DNA of 64,000 nucleotides from Nesterenkonia sandarakina (lineage in GTDB: Bacteria; Actinomycetota; Actinomycetes; Actinomycetales; Micrococcaceae): the NCBI RefSeq assembly GCF_013410215.1, contig NZ_JACCFQ010000001.1, forward strand, positions 2,356,001 through 2,420,000, given 5' to 3'. Of the stretch, positions 40,648 to 47,709 are shown piece by piece. Under the pieces are notes generated by a model. That model saw only the letters and a program-made list of their open reading frames with translations, searched no databases and was not told where the DNA came from. A program made the position numbers and the translations under genes. The number at the start of each line of letters is the position of its first letter. The stretch's first letter is position 1.

Positions 40648-41715
40648 TCAGCGTCCGCGGGTCGGGACGACGAGGACCGGGCACACTGCGCGATTGAGCA
40701 CTGCCTGGCTGACCGAGCCCAGGAGCAGTCCGGAGAAGCCTCCGTGGCCTCGCGTGCCCAGCACGACCAGTGCAGCGGTCCGCGAGGCCTCCGAGAGCAC
40801 CCCGGCCGGGGAGCCGTCGAAGAACTGCCACCGGACAGTAAGTTCCGGGAACTCCGCAGAGACCCGGTCTGCTGATTGCTGCAGGTGCTCGGTGTAGGGG
40901 CGTCGCAGGTTGGGGATCTCGAGATTGTGCTCCACGGTGTTCGGGTACCAGTGTCCCTGCGCGTTCAGCGGCGCCGCAGAGACCAGCGTCAGCGGGTTCT
41001 GCAACAAGGAAGCGGCCTGTGCCGCCAGGGTCAGGACCTCTTTGGCTTCGGTCTCGACGTCGATCCCGACGACGATCTCAGAGTCGAAGTTCAGGTCCCG
41101 CGTCACATTGGCGAAGTGGCGCCGCTCATGGGATCTCGGGTGCGACTCCTCCACCTGACGCAGCGGCTCCGCCGCACCGGACTTCTCCGAAGGGAGGTCC
41201 TGGGCGGGAGCAAGCAGCTCGGTGGAAGACTCGTTGTGCCACTTCTCGGGGACCACCAGGGTGGGGCAGTGAGCGTGCGCGGCCAGCTTGGCTGAGACGC
41301 TGCCGAGAACTCGGCCGGCAAAGCGATTGCGTCCGCGCTTGCCCGCCACCACCACCTGGGCGGATCGAGTCTCCGCCAGGAGCTCCGAGCTCGGGTCACC
41401 CTGTACGGCTCGGGTGGTGACTGTGACCCCGGATTTCTCCGCCTGCGCGGCATAGCCACGCAGCATCTTGTGCACCTCCTGCACCACGGTCTCGAAGTAC
41501 TCCTCCATCGTCGGGACGTAGTAGGCGTCGGTCACGACGGGACGAGGAAACGTGCCGACCAGGCGCATCGGAAGCCCTCGCTGCTGGGCGATCCTCAGCC
41601 CGGCGCGGAAGGCGCGTTCACTGGCGGCCGAGCCGTCCAGGCCGACCAGGACGCCAGGATCCCGGTCGGTGTCTTGCTCGTGTGAAGAGTCGTCGTGCGC
41701 ATGTGAAGAGTTCAT
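40648..41715 (-). CDS. Universal stress protein, tandem Usp domains
   Basis: A 355-residue protein with two Usp domains. The first begins GVLVGLDGSAASERAFRAGLRIAQQRGLPM and ends with the ATP-binding loop VVAGKRGRNRFAGRVLGSVSAKLA. The second starts EIVVGIDVETEAKEVLTLAAQAA and ends VVLGTRGHGGFSGLLLGSVSQAVL. Both G-2x-G-9x-G-S motifs are intact, so both halves probably bind ATP. A DosR-box-like palindrome lies 35 nt upstream of the start. The PPOX gene follows in the same operon. Confidence 0.92.
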   Translation of the reverse strand: MNSSHAHDDSSHEQDTDRDPGVLVGLDGSAASERAFRAGLRIAQQRGLPMRLVGTFPRPVVTDAYYVPTMEEYFETVVQEVHKMLRGYAAQAEKSGVTVTTRAVQGDPSSELLAETRSAQVVVAGKRGRNRFAGRVLGSVSAKLAAHAHCPTLVVPEKWHNESSTELLAPAQDLPSEKSGAAEPLRQVEESHPRSHERRHFANVTRDLNFDSEIVVGIDVETEAKEVLTLAAQAASLLQNPLTLVSAAPLNAQGHWYPNTVEHNLEIPNLRRPYTEHLQQSADRVSAEFPELTVRWQFFDGSPAGVLSEASRTAALVVLGTRGHGGFSGLLLGSVSQAVLNRAVCPVLVVPTRGR

Positions 41716-41749
41716 GGCCTCACGGTACGTCCGTTAATCGAGAAATCTA

Positions 41750-41763
41750 GGGTCTTTAGACCC
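41750..41763. promoter_or_regulatory. DosR/DevR-box-like palindrome between USP and ADH-remnant genes
   Basis: GGGTCTTTAGACCC, within the longer AGGGTCTTTAGACCCT (41749-41764), is a palindrome differing from the DosR core GGGACTTTAGTCCC only by a compensating base-pair swap at positions 4 and 11. It is 35 nt upstream of the USP start and lies in the intergenic region shared with the divergent alcohol dehydrogenase remnant. Confidence 0.55.
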
Positions 41764-41953
41764 TGCAGAGAACACCCTTCAGGATCCAGGTGAGGAAACA
41801 GCTTAGAGCAGCTTGGGAATGCTGATGAGTCAGGCCAATCTCGAGCAGGATTGCGGGTGATTTGGTCTCTCTCCGCCAGTCAGAAGGACTTTCGGCCCTT
41901 CTCGGGTCGGCAACGGCACCAGAGAGTGAACCGAAAGACCGGGAGGGGTCACC

Positions 41954-42187
41954 ATGAAGGCTCTGCAGTATGTGACGATCGGGCAGCCCCCCGATGTGCG
42001 CGAGGTTCCGACTCCCTTGGGTGGCCGGAACCGGGGGTCCCGGCCGGAGCTCGTAGAGGTCCTCGAGCTCGCCCGGAACGGTCAGCTGGCGGTGGAGATC
42101 GAACTCTACTCCTTGGACCAGGCCCCCGAGGCCTACCGCAAGCTTCACGACGGCGAACTGCGTGGTCGCGCTGTGGTGGTTCCCTGA
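41954..42187 (+). pseudogene. Internally deleted zinc-type alcohol dehydrogenase remnant
   Basis: A 77-codon open frame joins the start of a zinc-type alcohol dehydrogenase (MKALQYVTIGQPPDVREVPTP) directly to the extreme C-terminus of one (SRPELVEVLELARNGQLAVEIELYSLDQAPEAYRKLHDGELRGRAVVVP). The roughly 270 central residues, with both zinc sites and the Rossmann fold, are missing. The junction is near codons 22-30. The frame is intact, with GGGAGGGG before the ATG, so a short peptide may be made, but it cannot be an active dehydrogenase. It is divergent from the USP/PPOX operon. Confidence 0.8.
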
Positions 42188-42286
42188 TCTGGGGCACCGG
42201 AATAGGATCAAGAATGAGGCGGACGAATTCCAACAGTGGGGGCGTCGCTCGCCTCGATGTCGTCAGACCCCCGGTGGAGGTTGGTC

Positions 42287-43294
42287 ATGGACAACGACGC
42301 GTACACAGCACCCCGACCTGTCGCATTCGATCCTGCAACCCGTGACCTGGGGGTGTTGGTCGGATTCGACGGGTCCAAGCAGTCGTTTCTCGCTCTGCAC
42401 TACGGTGCCCTCGCCGCGCAGCGCAGCGGGAGGGTGCTCACGGTGGTCAGCGCGTTCAGCGTGCCCGCCCGGATCTACACCACCCTGGCCGCGGTGCCGG
42501 AGAAGTCTGAGGCCGAGGTCGCCGTCGCTGCGGCCAAGAAGGTGCTCCTCGAGGCCCGAGAGTATCTCCAGCACTATCCGGGGAAGGTGATCTACCGGAC
42601 CGAACGCGGGGATGCGGCGGGAGTGCTGGTGGATCTCTCCACGGTGGCGGAGCTGGCGGTGGTCGGTGCCCGGGGTCGAGGAGGTTTCCTGGGGCGAGTG
42701 CTCGGTTCGGTCTCCACGGCGCTGCCCGCCCACGCCCACTGCCCGACGGTGGTGGTCACCCGGCAGTACGAGGTGAACGAGTCCGAGGGTGCCGAACGTT
42801 TCACCGCCGGACGTGACCGGCGTCCGGTGGTCGTCGGGATCGACCTTTCGGCACCGAGTCGGGTCGCAGTGCTCCAGGCGGCGCAGTCGGCGCTGAACCG
42901 AGGCGTCACTCTGCACATGCTGCTCGCGCTGCCGTCTCTGGAGGGGTGGCTCGACTGGTACCCGGAGCTGGACTCGACGGATGAGGGTGTCACCGACCGG
43001 CGCAAGACGCAGCTGGAGAAGTCCCTGGAAGAGGAGACCCGCTGGGTCAAGACGCACTTCCCCGCGCTGGATGTCACCGCGGCGGTGAAGCCCGGTGACC
43101 CCGTGGCCCTGCTGGCCAAGCAGACCCGAGAGGCCCAGCTCACCGTGGTGGGCACCAGAGGGCGGGGCGGATTCACCGGAGCGCTGATGGGCTCGGTCTC
43201 GCGAGGTGTGCTGCTGCGCGCAGCCGGACCGGTCATGGTGGTTCCGGATCTGCAGGACAAGCGGCTTCAGGACCAGCCCGTGACCTCCAGGTGA
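42287..43294 (+). CDS. Universal stress protein, tandem Usp domains
   Basis: A 335-residue protein with two Usp domains, paralogous to the one at 40648-41715. The first has LGVLVGFDGSKQSFLALHYGALAAQRSG and the nucleotide loop VVGARGRGGFLGRVLGSVSTALPAHAHCPTVVV. The second has VVVGIDLSAPSRVAVLQAAQSA and VVGTRGRGGFTGALMGSVSRGVLLRAAGPVMVV. The ATG at 42287 is chosen for the GGAGG 6 nt upstream; earlier in-frame ATGs lack conservation. The DUF1697 gene starts 10 nt after its stop. Confidence 0.91.
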   Translation: MDNDAYTAPRPVAFDPATRDLGVLVGFDGSKQSFLALHYGALAAQRSGRVLTVVSAFSVPARIYTTLAAVPEKSEAEVAVAAAKKVLLEAREYLQHYPGKVIYRTERGDAAGVLVDLSTVAELAVVGARGRGGFLGRVLGSVSTALPAHAHCPTVVVTRQYEVNESEGAERFTAGRDRRPVVVGIDLSAPSRVAVLQAAQSALNRGVTLHMLLALPSLEGWLDWYPELDSTDEGVTDRRKTQLEKSLEEETRWVKTHFPALDVTAAVKPGDPVALLAKQTREAQLTVVGTRGRGGFTGALMGSVSRGVLLRAAGPVMVVPDLQDKRLQDQPVTSR

Positions 43295-43304
43295 GCTGTC
43301 CGCC

Positions 43305-43835
43305 GTGACTCGCAGGATCATCCTGGTCCGGGCCGTGAACGTCGGTGGCACGGCGAAGCTTCCGATGGCCCAGTGGCGCGCCCTGGCGGAGTCGCTCGGG
43401 GCCGCCGAGGTCTCGAGCTACATCGCCTCCGGGAACCTGCTCTGCATCCCGCCCGGCCTGCCTGAGGACTTCGATCGCGCGCTTGAAGCCGCGGTGCAGG
43501 CACGGTTCGGCTTCTTCCGCGAGGTGGTCAGTCGATCCCATGATGAAGTGCTCGATGCCCTACAGGCCCACCCCTTCGAAGTGATCGACCCCCGGTTCTC
43601 CTACATCACCTTTCTGCAGGCATCACCGACGCCTGACGCGGTGCGGGCAGCCAGTGCGCTGGAGACCGGGGACGACCGGTGGCAAGTGATCGGCCGCGAG
43701 ATGCACCTGCGCTACGCGCAGGGAGCGGGCGCGCCGCAGATGAAGGAGCTCGCCATCTCCAGGACGCTGGGGGTGACCGGGACCGCGCGGAACCTCAACA
43801 CGGTGCGCCGGCTCATCGAGCTGGCGGGTGCCTGA
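43305..43835 (+). CDS. DUF1697 family protein
   Basis: A 176-residue soluble protein of the DUF1697 family. The defining N-terminus is RRIILVRAVNVGGTAKLPMAQWRALAESLGAAEVSSYIASGNLL, and the C-terminus has LGVTGTARNLNTVRRLIELA. Function is unknown. It starts with GTG 10 nt after the USP gene and may be transcribed with it. The frame ends before a G9 homopolymer at 43920-43928 in the convergent gap. Confidence 0.88.
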   Translation: MTRRIILVRAVNVGGTAKLPMAQWRALAESLGAAEVSSYIASGNLLCIPPGLPEDFDRALEAAVQARFGFFREVVSRSHDEVLDALQAHPFEVIDPRFSYITFLQASPTPDAVRAASALETGDDRWQVIGREMHLRYAQGAGAPQMKELAISRTLGVTGTARNLNTVRRLIELAGA

Positions 43836-43940
43836 TGCGGCCGCTCTTGGCCGTGCCGGCTGGCTCCCGGGGTGCGCCGTTCCGCCAGGTGGCCTCGAGC
43901 TTCCGGGCGGGGTTGACCCGGGGGGGGGTGGGCTGCAGGC

Positions 43941-44543
43941 TCAGAGCCACTCCCGGGAGCGTGCGTAGCGCGCGGCCTCCCGGCGATTCGGCGTCTGGGT
44001 CTTCTGCATCGCGTTGGAGAGGTAATTGCGCACCGTGCCTTCGGCCAGGTAGAGCCGACCGGCGATCTCAGCCACGGAGGACCCGTGGAGGGTTTCGCGC
44101 AGCACGTCGAGCTCCCGCTCGGTCAGGGGAGAGTCATCAACCACCGCCAGCGCGGAGATGTCCGGGTCGATCCAGCGTTTGCCGGCGTGCAGCGTCTCGA
44201 TCACCTCGGCGATCATCGTCGGGTGTGCGGATTTGCTCACGAACCCACGGACCCCGAGCTTCAGCGCCCGGCGCAGCACCCCGGGACGAGCGTGGCGGGT
44301 CAGCATCAGCACCACCTGCTCCGGGTTCTCCGCTCGGATCCGTTCCACCGCGGCGAGACCGTCCATCCCCGGCATCTCCAAGTCGATCACCACCACATCG
44401 GGACGATGCTCCAGCACCGCGGCGACGGCGCCCGCCCCGTCAGCGGCCTCGGCCACCACGCTGATCTCGGCCTTCAACGGCAGCAGCGCGGCCAGTGCCG
44501 AGCGCAGCAGCGCCTCGTCGTCGACCAGAAGGCCCCGGATCAC
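43941..44543 (-). CDS. NarL/LuxR family response regulator (DesR-like)
   Basis: A 200-residue response regulator. The receiver domain shows the acidic pair in LLVDDEALLRSALAALLP, the phospho-acceptor aspartate in VVVIDLEMPGMDGLAAV, and the conserved lysine in GVRGFVSKSAHP. The C-terminal LuxR-type DNA-binding domain is LTERELDVLRETLHGSSVAEIAGRLYLAEGTVRNYLSNAMQKTQTPNRREAARYA, the DesR pattern. It overlaps the histidine kinase gene by 4 nt and is its partner. The divergent ABC exporter is the probable target. Confidence 0.93.
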   Translation of the reverse strand: MIRGLLVDDEALLRSALAALLPLKAEISVVAEAADGAGAVAAVLEHRPDVVVIDLEMPGMDGLAAVERIRAENPEQVVLMLTRHARPGVLRRALKLGVRGFVSKSAHPTMIAEVIETLHAGKRWIDPDISALAVVDDSPLTERELDVLRETLHGSSVAEIAGRLYLAEGTVRNYLSNAMQKTQTPNRREAARYARSREWL

Positions 44544-45685
44544 GTCGCGCTCCGCTGCGGTTCTGACTCAGCCTCGGGGGTGAGTGACCCCGCATCCAGG
44601 AAGCTGGCGGAGGTGCTGAACGTCCCGGAGGCCTGCTCGACGCGGAGCCGACCTCCGGCGTCGGCGACACGCTGGCGCAGCACCGAGAGCCCGCTGAGCG
44701 GTGGCAGTGGGCCTTCCGCCGCGCCGTCGTTGTACACGACCATCTCGCTTTCGGAGATCCGGATCTGCACCTCGGTGGGATCGGCATGGCGCAGGATATT
44801 GGTGGTGGTCTCGCGCAGCACCTGGCCCAGGAGCTCATCCAGACCCGCCCTGATCTGTCCATGCCGACTCATCCGCACCCGGACCCCGACCGCCTCGAGA
44901 AGATTCTTCGCGTTCTCCAGCTCGGCGCTGAAGTTCAGCTTGCGCTGGGCGTAGGCGAGGTTCTTGGTCTCTCGGATGGTCTCATCGACCTGGTCATAGA
45001 CCTCGCGCAGCTCGACTCTTGCCCGTTCCGGATCCCGCGCCAGCAGCTCTTCGGCCAGGGCCACCTTGAGGTTGACCATGTGCAGGGTGTGCCCCTGGAT
45101 GTCGTGGAGGTCGCTGGCGAAGCGCATCCGCTCCCGCATGATGCCCAGTTCAGCCTCCGCCTCCTGGGCGGTCTCCAGGTCCTGAAGGATCCGCCAGTAG
45201 CCCCGCATCATGAGCAGCACGGCGGCGACAAACACGCTCAGCCCGCCCGGCACCAGGACGTATCGGGTGACGTCGATCCAGGTCACGGGTTCACTCAGGA
45301 GATAGAGGCAGCCGATCCCAGCGATCAGCACCCCGAGTCCGAAGATCCAGACCAGCTGTCTCTGGCGCATCTGGGGTATCAACACTCCGCTGAGCATCGC
45401 GGCTCCGAAGAACGCCACCGGATTCAACGCCAGCACCGCGCAGACGATCCAGACAAGGAACGAGAAGGCGAGCGCCAGGCTGGTGGAGACCGGATGATCC
45501 CGCGGGTTCCACTCCAGCAGCACCAGGAACGTGAGGAGGATCCCTAGGCTGAAGCCGATTCCTTCGCGCCACGAGTCTGAGGTCATCGCCACGATCGCCA
45601 GAGCCACCGGCGCGATGGCCACCACAGTGGTGAGCACCGTGGCACGGTGCATGCGTCGTTGCGCCTCGACAGAGGTCGATGACAT
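44540..45685 (-). CDS. Sensor histidine kinase, DesK-like (HisKA_3)
   Basis: A 381-residue membrane kinase. The N-terminal 150 residues contain about five transmembrane segments and no large extracellular loop, as in intramembrane-sensing kinases. The dimerisation/phosphoacceptor helix is RFASDLHDIQGHTLHMVNLKVALAEELL, with histidine in HDIQGH. The ATPase part has the N-box LRETTTNILRHADPTEVQI and a reduced G-box LSVLRQRVADAGGRLRVEQ. It is translationally coupled to its regulator and divergent from the ABC exporter, the layout of DesKR/LnrJK-type drug-sensing modules. Confidence 0.92.
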   Translation of the reverse strand: MSSTSVEAQRRMHRATVLTTVVAIAPVALAIVAMTSDSWREGIGFSLGILLTFLVLLEWNPRDHPVSTSLALAFSFLVWIVCAVLALNPVAFFGAAMLSGVLIPQMRQRQLVWIFGLGVLIAGIGCLYLLSEPVTWIDVTRYVLVPGGLSVFVAAVLLMMRGYWRILQDLETAQEAEAELGIMRERMRFASDLHDIQGHTLHMVNLKVALAEELLARDPERARVELREVYDQVDETIRETKNLAYAQRKLNFSAELENAKNLLEAVGVRVRMSRHGQIRAGLDELLGQVLRETTTNILRHADPTEVQIRISESEMVVYNDGAAEGPLPPLSGLSVLRQRVADAGGRLRVEQASGTFSTSASFLDAGSLTPEAESEPQRSAT

Positions 45686-45761
45686 CAGCTCGTTCCTCGC
45701 AGTCCGGTCTTATGAGTTCTCATGGTCCTTCATCTTCTCGGATCCGGCTGCCGCCCGGCAG

Positions 45762-45774
45762 TGACAAAACGTCA
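45762..45774. promoter_or_regulatory. Inverted repeat in the two-component/ABC exporter intergenic region
   Basis: TGAC-AAAAC-GTCA is an inverted repeat with a second TGAC (45785-45788) in the same 148-nt gap. A further symmetric element ATGAGTTCTCAT lies at 45712-45723. Either could be the DesR-like regulator's binding site; this is only positional inference. Confidence 0.4.
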
Positions 45775-45833
45775 TGGTCGCTGCTGACAATCTATGACTG
45801 CCGCGTCGGCCCGCCCAGGCGTGGAATAGGAGC

Positions 45834-46718
45834 ATGAACACAGACACCGTCATCAACGTCGAACGCCTCAACGTCCGCTACGGCGATTTCCACGCTGTCA
45901 AAGACCTCACCTTCGATGTCCGACGGGGCGAACTCTACGCCCTGCTCGGCACCAACGGCGCCGGCAAGACCTCCACTCTGGAGGTCATCGAAGGCCACCG
46001 CACCGCCTCCTCAGGCAAGGTCTCGATCCTCGGTGAGCACCCGCGCAACCGCAAGGCCGTTCGCCCCCGAATGGGCATCATGCTCCAGGACAGTGGCTTC
46101 GCCGCTGACCTGAGCGCCATGGAGACCGTGACCCTGATCGGGGGCCTGACCGGGCGCCGTGATCATCCCAGCCGGGTGCTCGACGTCGTCGGACTCACCA
46201 CCAAGGCCGACACCCGGGTCTCCGCCCTCTCCGGTGGTGAGAAGCGCCGACTGGACTTCGCCACCGCCATCTACGGGTCACCAGAGCTGGTCTTCCTGGA
46301 TGAGCCCACCACTGGTCTGGACGTGGCCTCTCGCGACGACCTCTGGGACGTGGTGGACCGGCTCCGTGAAGACGGCGCGACCATCGTGCTGACCACCCAC
46401 TACTTGGAAGAGGCTCAGCAGCGTGCGGACCGGATCGGACTCATGCACGAAGGGACCTTCCGGATGCAGGGCACCGTCTCAGAACTGACCCAGACCCTGC
46501 CCGGCACGATCACCTTCCAGCTTCCCATGGACGCCCCGCAGCTTCCGTTGGAAAGCTCTCACACCGGCAACGGCACCCTGCTCATCGAGACGCACGGACT
46601 CCAGCAGGACCTGCACACCCTGCTGTCTTGGGCTCAGGCGACGGGTACCGAGCTGCGCGACCTCGCCGCGGGACCCACCCGGCTCGATGACGTGTTCCGC
46701 TCGATCACCCGCGACTGA
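45834..46718 (+). CDS. ABC transporter ATP-binding protein (ABC-2 drug/lipid exporter type)
   Basis: A 294-residue ATPase. Walker A is LLGTNGAGKTSTLEV, the Q-loop LQDSGFAADLSAMETV, the signature VSALSGGEKRRLDFA, Walker B LVFLDEPTTGLD and the switch histidine LTTHYLEEAQQ. The C-terminal extension is typical of DrrA/LnrL-like exporters. The permease gene follows 64 nt on and a DesK/DesR-like system is divergent, as in linearmycin-resistance modules, so export of a membrane-active compound is likely. Confidence 0.92.
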   Translation: MNTDTVINVERLNVRYGDFHAVKDLTFDVRRGELYALLGTNGAGKTSTLEVIEGHRTASSGKVSILGEHPRNRKAVRPRMGIMLQDSGFAADLSAMETVTLIGGLTGRRDHPSRVLDVVGLTTKADTRVSALSGGEKRRLDFATAIYGSPELVFLDEPTTGLDVASRDDLWDVVDRLREDGATIVLTTHYLEEAQQRADRIGLMHEGTFRMQGTVSELTQTLPGTITFQLPMDAPQLPLESSHTGNGTLLIETHGLQQDLHTLLSWAQATGTELRDLAAGPTRLDDVFRSITRD

Positions 46719-46782
46719 CCCGCACACCTGTCCTCACTCACGACGCCTCCCTTCACCCACGACGCCATCTAAGGAGTCTCAC

Positions 46783-47505
46783 ATGCTCACCATCGCTCGC
46801 AGCGAGCTGCGACAGATCATTCGCAACCGGATGGTCTTCTTCAGCGCCACCGTCATCCCCGTGGGTCTGAGCCTGCTCTTCATCGCCCAGCGCGACGCTT
46901 TCAGCCAGGTCCCCACCGGCATCGGATTTCTCGCCGGGGCCTTCATGATGATCCTGATCAGCATGGGCCTGTACTCCACCGCCGTGACCACCCTGGCCGC
47001 CCGCCGGCAGACTCTGTTCCTCAAGCGGCTGCGCTCCACCGCGGTCAGCGACCCCGTCGCGCTGGCCGGGATCCTGGGACCCCCAGCGCTGATCGGGATC
47101 ATCCAGGTCACTGCGGTGCTTGCCGTGCTCGCGGTGCTCACCGAGGCACCGGCAGAGATTCCGCTGCTGATCCTCTCCGGGCTGTCCTTGGTGCTGATGA
47201 TGCTCGGCCTGGCCCTGGCCACCGCCGGGATCACCACCTCACCAGAGCACGCGCAGGTCACCACGCTGCCAGTCACCATGGGCACCTCCGCGATCGCGTT
47301 CTGGATCGGGTTCACCGGCACCGAGGACCTGGGCATGCTCAAGCGAGCGCTGCCCGGTGGTGCGGCGACCGAGCTGACCATCAATGCCTGGAACGGCGGC
47401 ACCGACCTGATCGACAATCTCCTGCTGCTGCCCCCGACCCTGGCCTGGGTCATCATCGGGGTGATCTTGGCCAAGCGATTCTTCCGCTGGGAACCACGGC
47501 ACTGA
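46783..47505 (+). CDS. ABC-2 type transporter permease
   Basis: A 240-residue permease with six predicted membrane segments, starting ARSELRQIIRNRMVFFSATVIPVGLSLLFIAQ, then GFLAGAFMMILISMGLYSTAVTTLAARRQTLFLKRLRST (the conserved cytoplasmic loop), and ending NLLLLPPTLAWVIIGVILAKRFFRWEPRH. The ATG at 46783 has AAGGAG 7 nt upstream. It is the membrane partner of the preceding ATPase, probably as a dimer. Confidence 0.9.
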   Translation: MLTIARSELRQIIRNRMVFFSATVIPVGLSLLFIAQRDAFSQVPTGIGFLAGAFMMILISMGLYSTAVTTLAARRQTLFLKRLRSTAVSDPVALAGILGPPALIGIIQVTAVLAVLAVLTEAPAEIPLLILSGLSLVLMMLGLALATAGITTSPEHAQVTTLPVTMGTSAIAFWIGFTGTEDLGMLKRALPGGAATELTINAWNGGTDLIDNLLLLPPTLAWVIIGVILAKRFFRWEPRH

Positions 47506-47553
47506 GACTCACGCTGAGGCTGAGGGGGAGAGCGGCCCCGCCGTCGTCCTCAG

Positions 47554-47592
47554 GCGTAGGCACGGGAGCCACCATCACTCCGGTGCCTACGC
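47554..47592 (+). terminator. Hairpin terminator after the ABC exporter operon
   Basis: GCGTAGGCAC (47554-47563) pairs with GTGCCTACGC (47583-47592), with a few more base pairs inward (CGGG/TCCG). TCTTGTCAT follows on the plus strand. It lies about 50 nt after the permease stop. Confidence 0.7.
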
Positions 47593-47709
47593 TCTTGTCA
47601 TGCCGTGTCATGTGATGGCAATACAGTCGCGGTCCTGACCAACGGGTCCCTCGGATCTTGGAGGCGGACCGTGTCACCAGCAACCCGGGCCGAGCCCGCT
47701 GATGCTCTG

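Noticed and set aside
43920-43928. A run of nine G as a phase-variation tract
   Set aside because: It lies between two convergent genes and in no gene or promoter, so length change would have no obvious effect.
43941-44543. The response regulator as the DosR/DevR that would bind the boxes at 39262 and 41750
   Set aside because: Its DNA-binding region and its kinase (membrane-embedded sensor, no GAF domains) are of the DesK/DesR type, and the ABC exporter is the more natural target.
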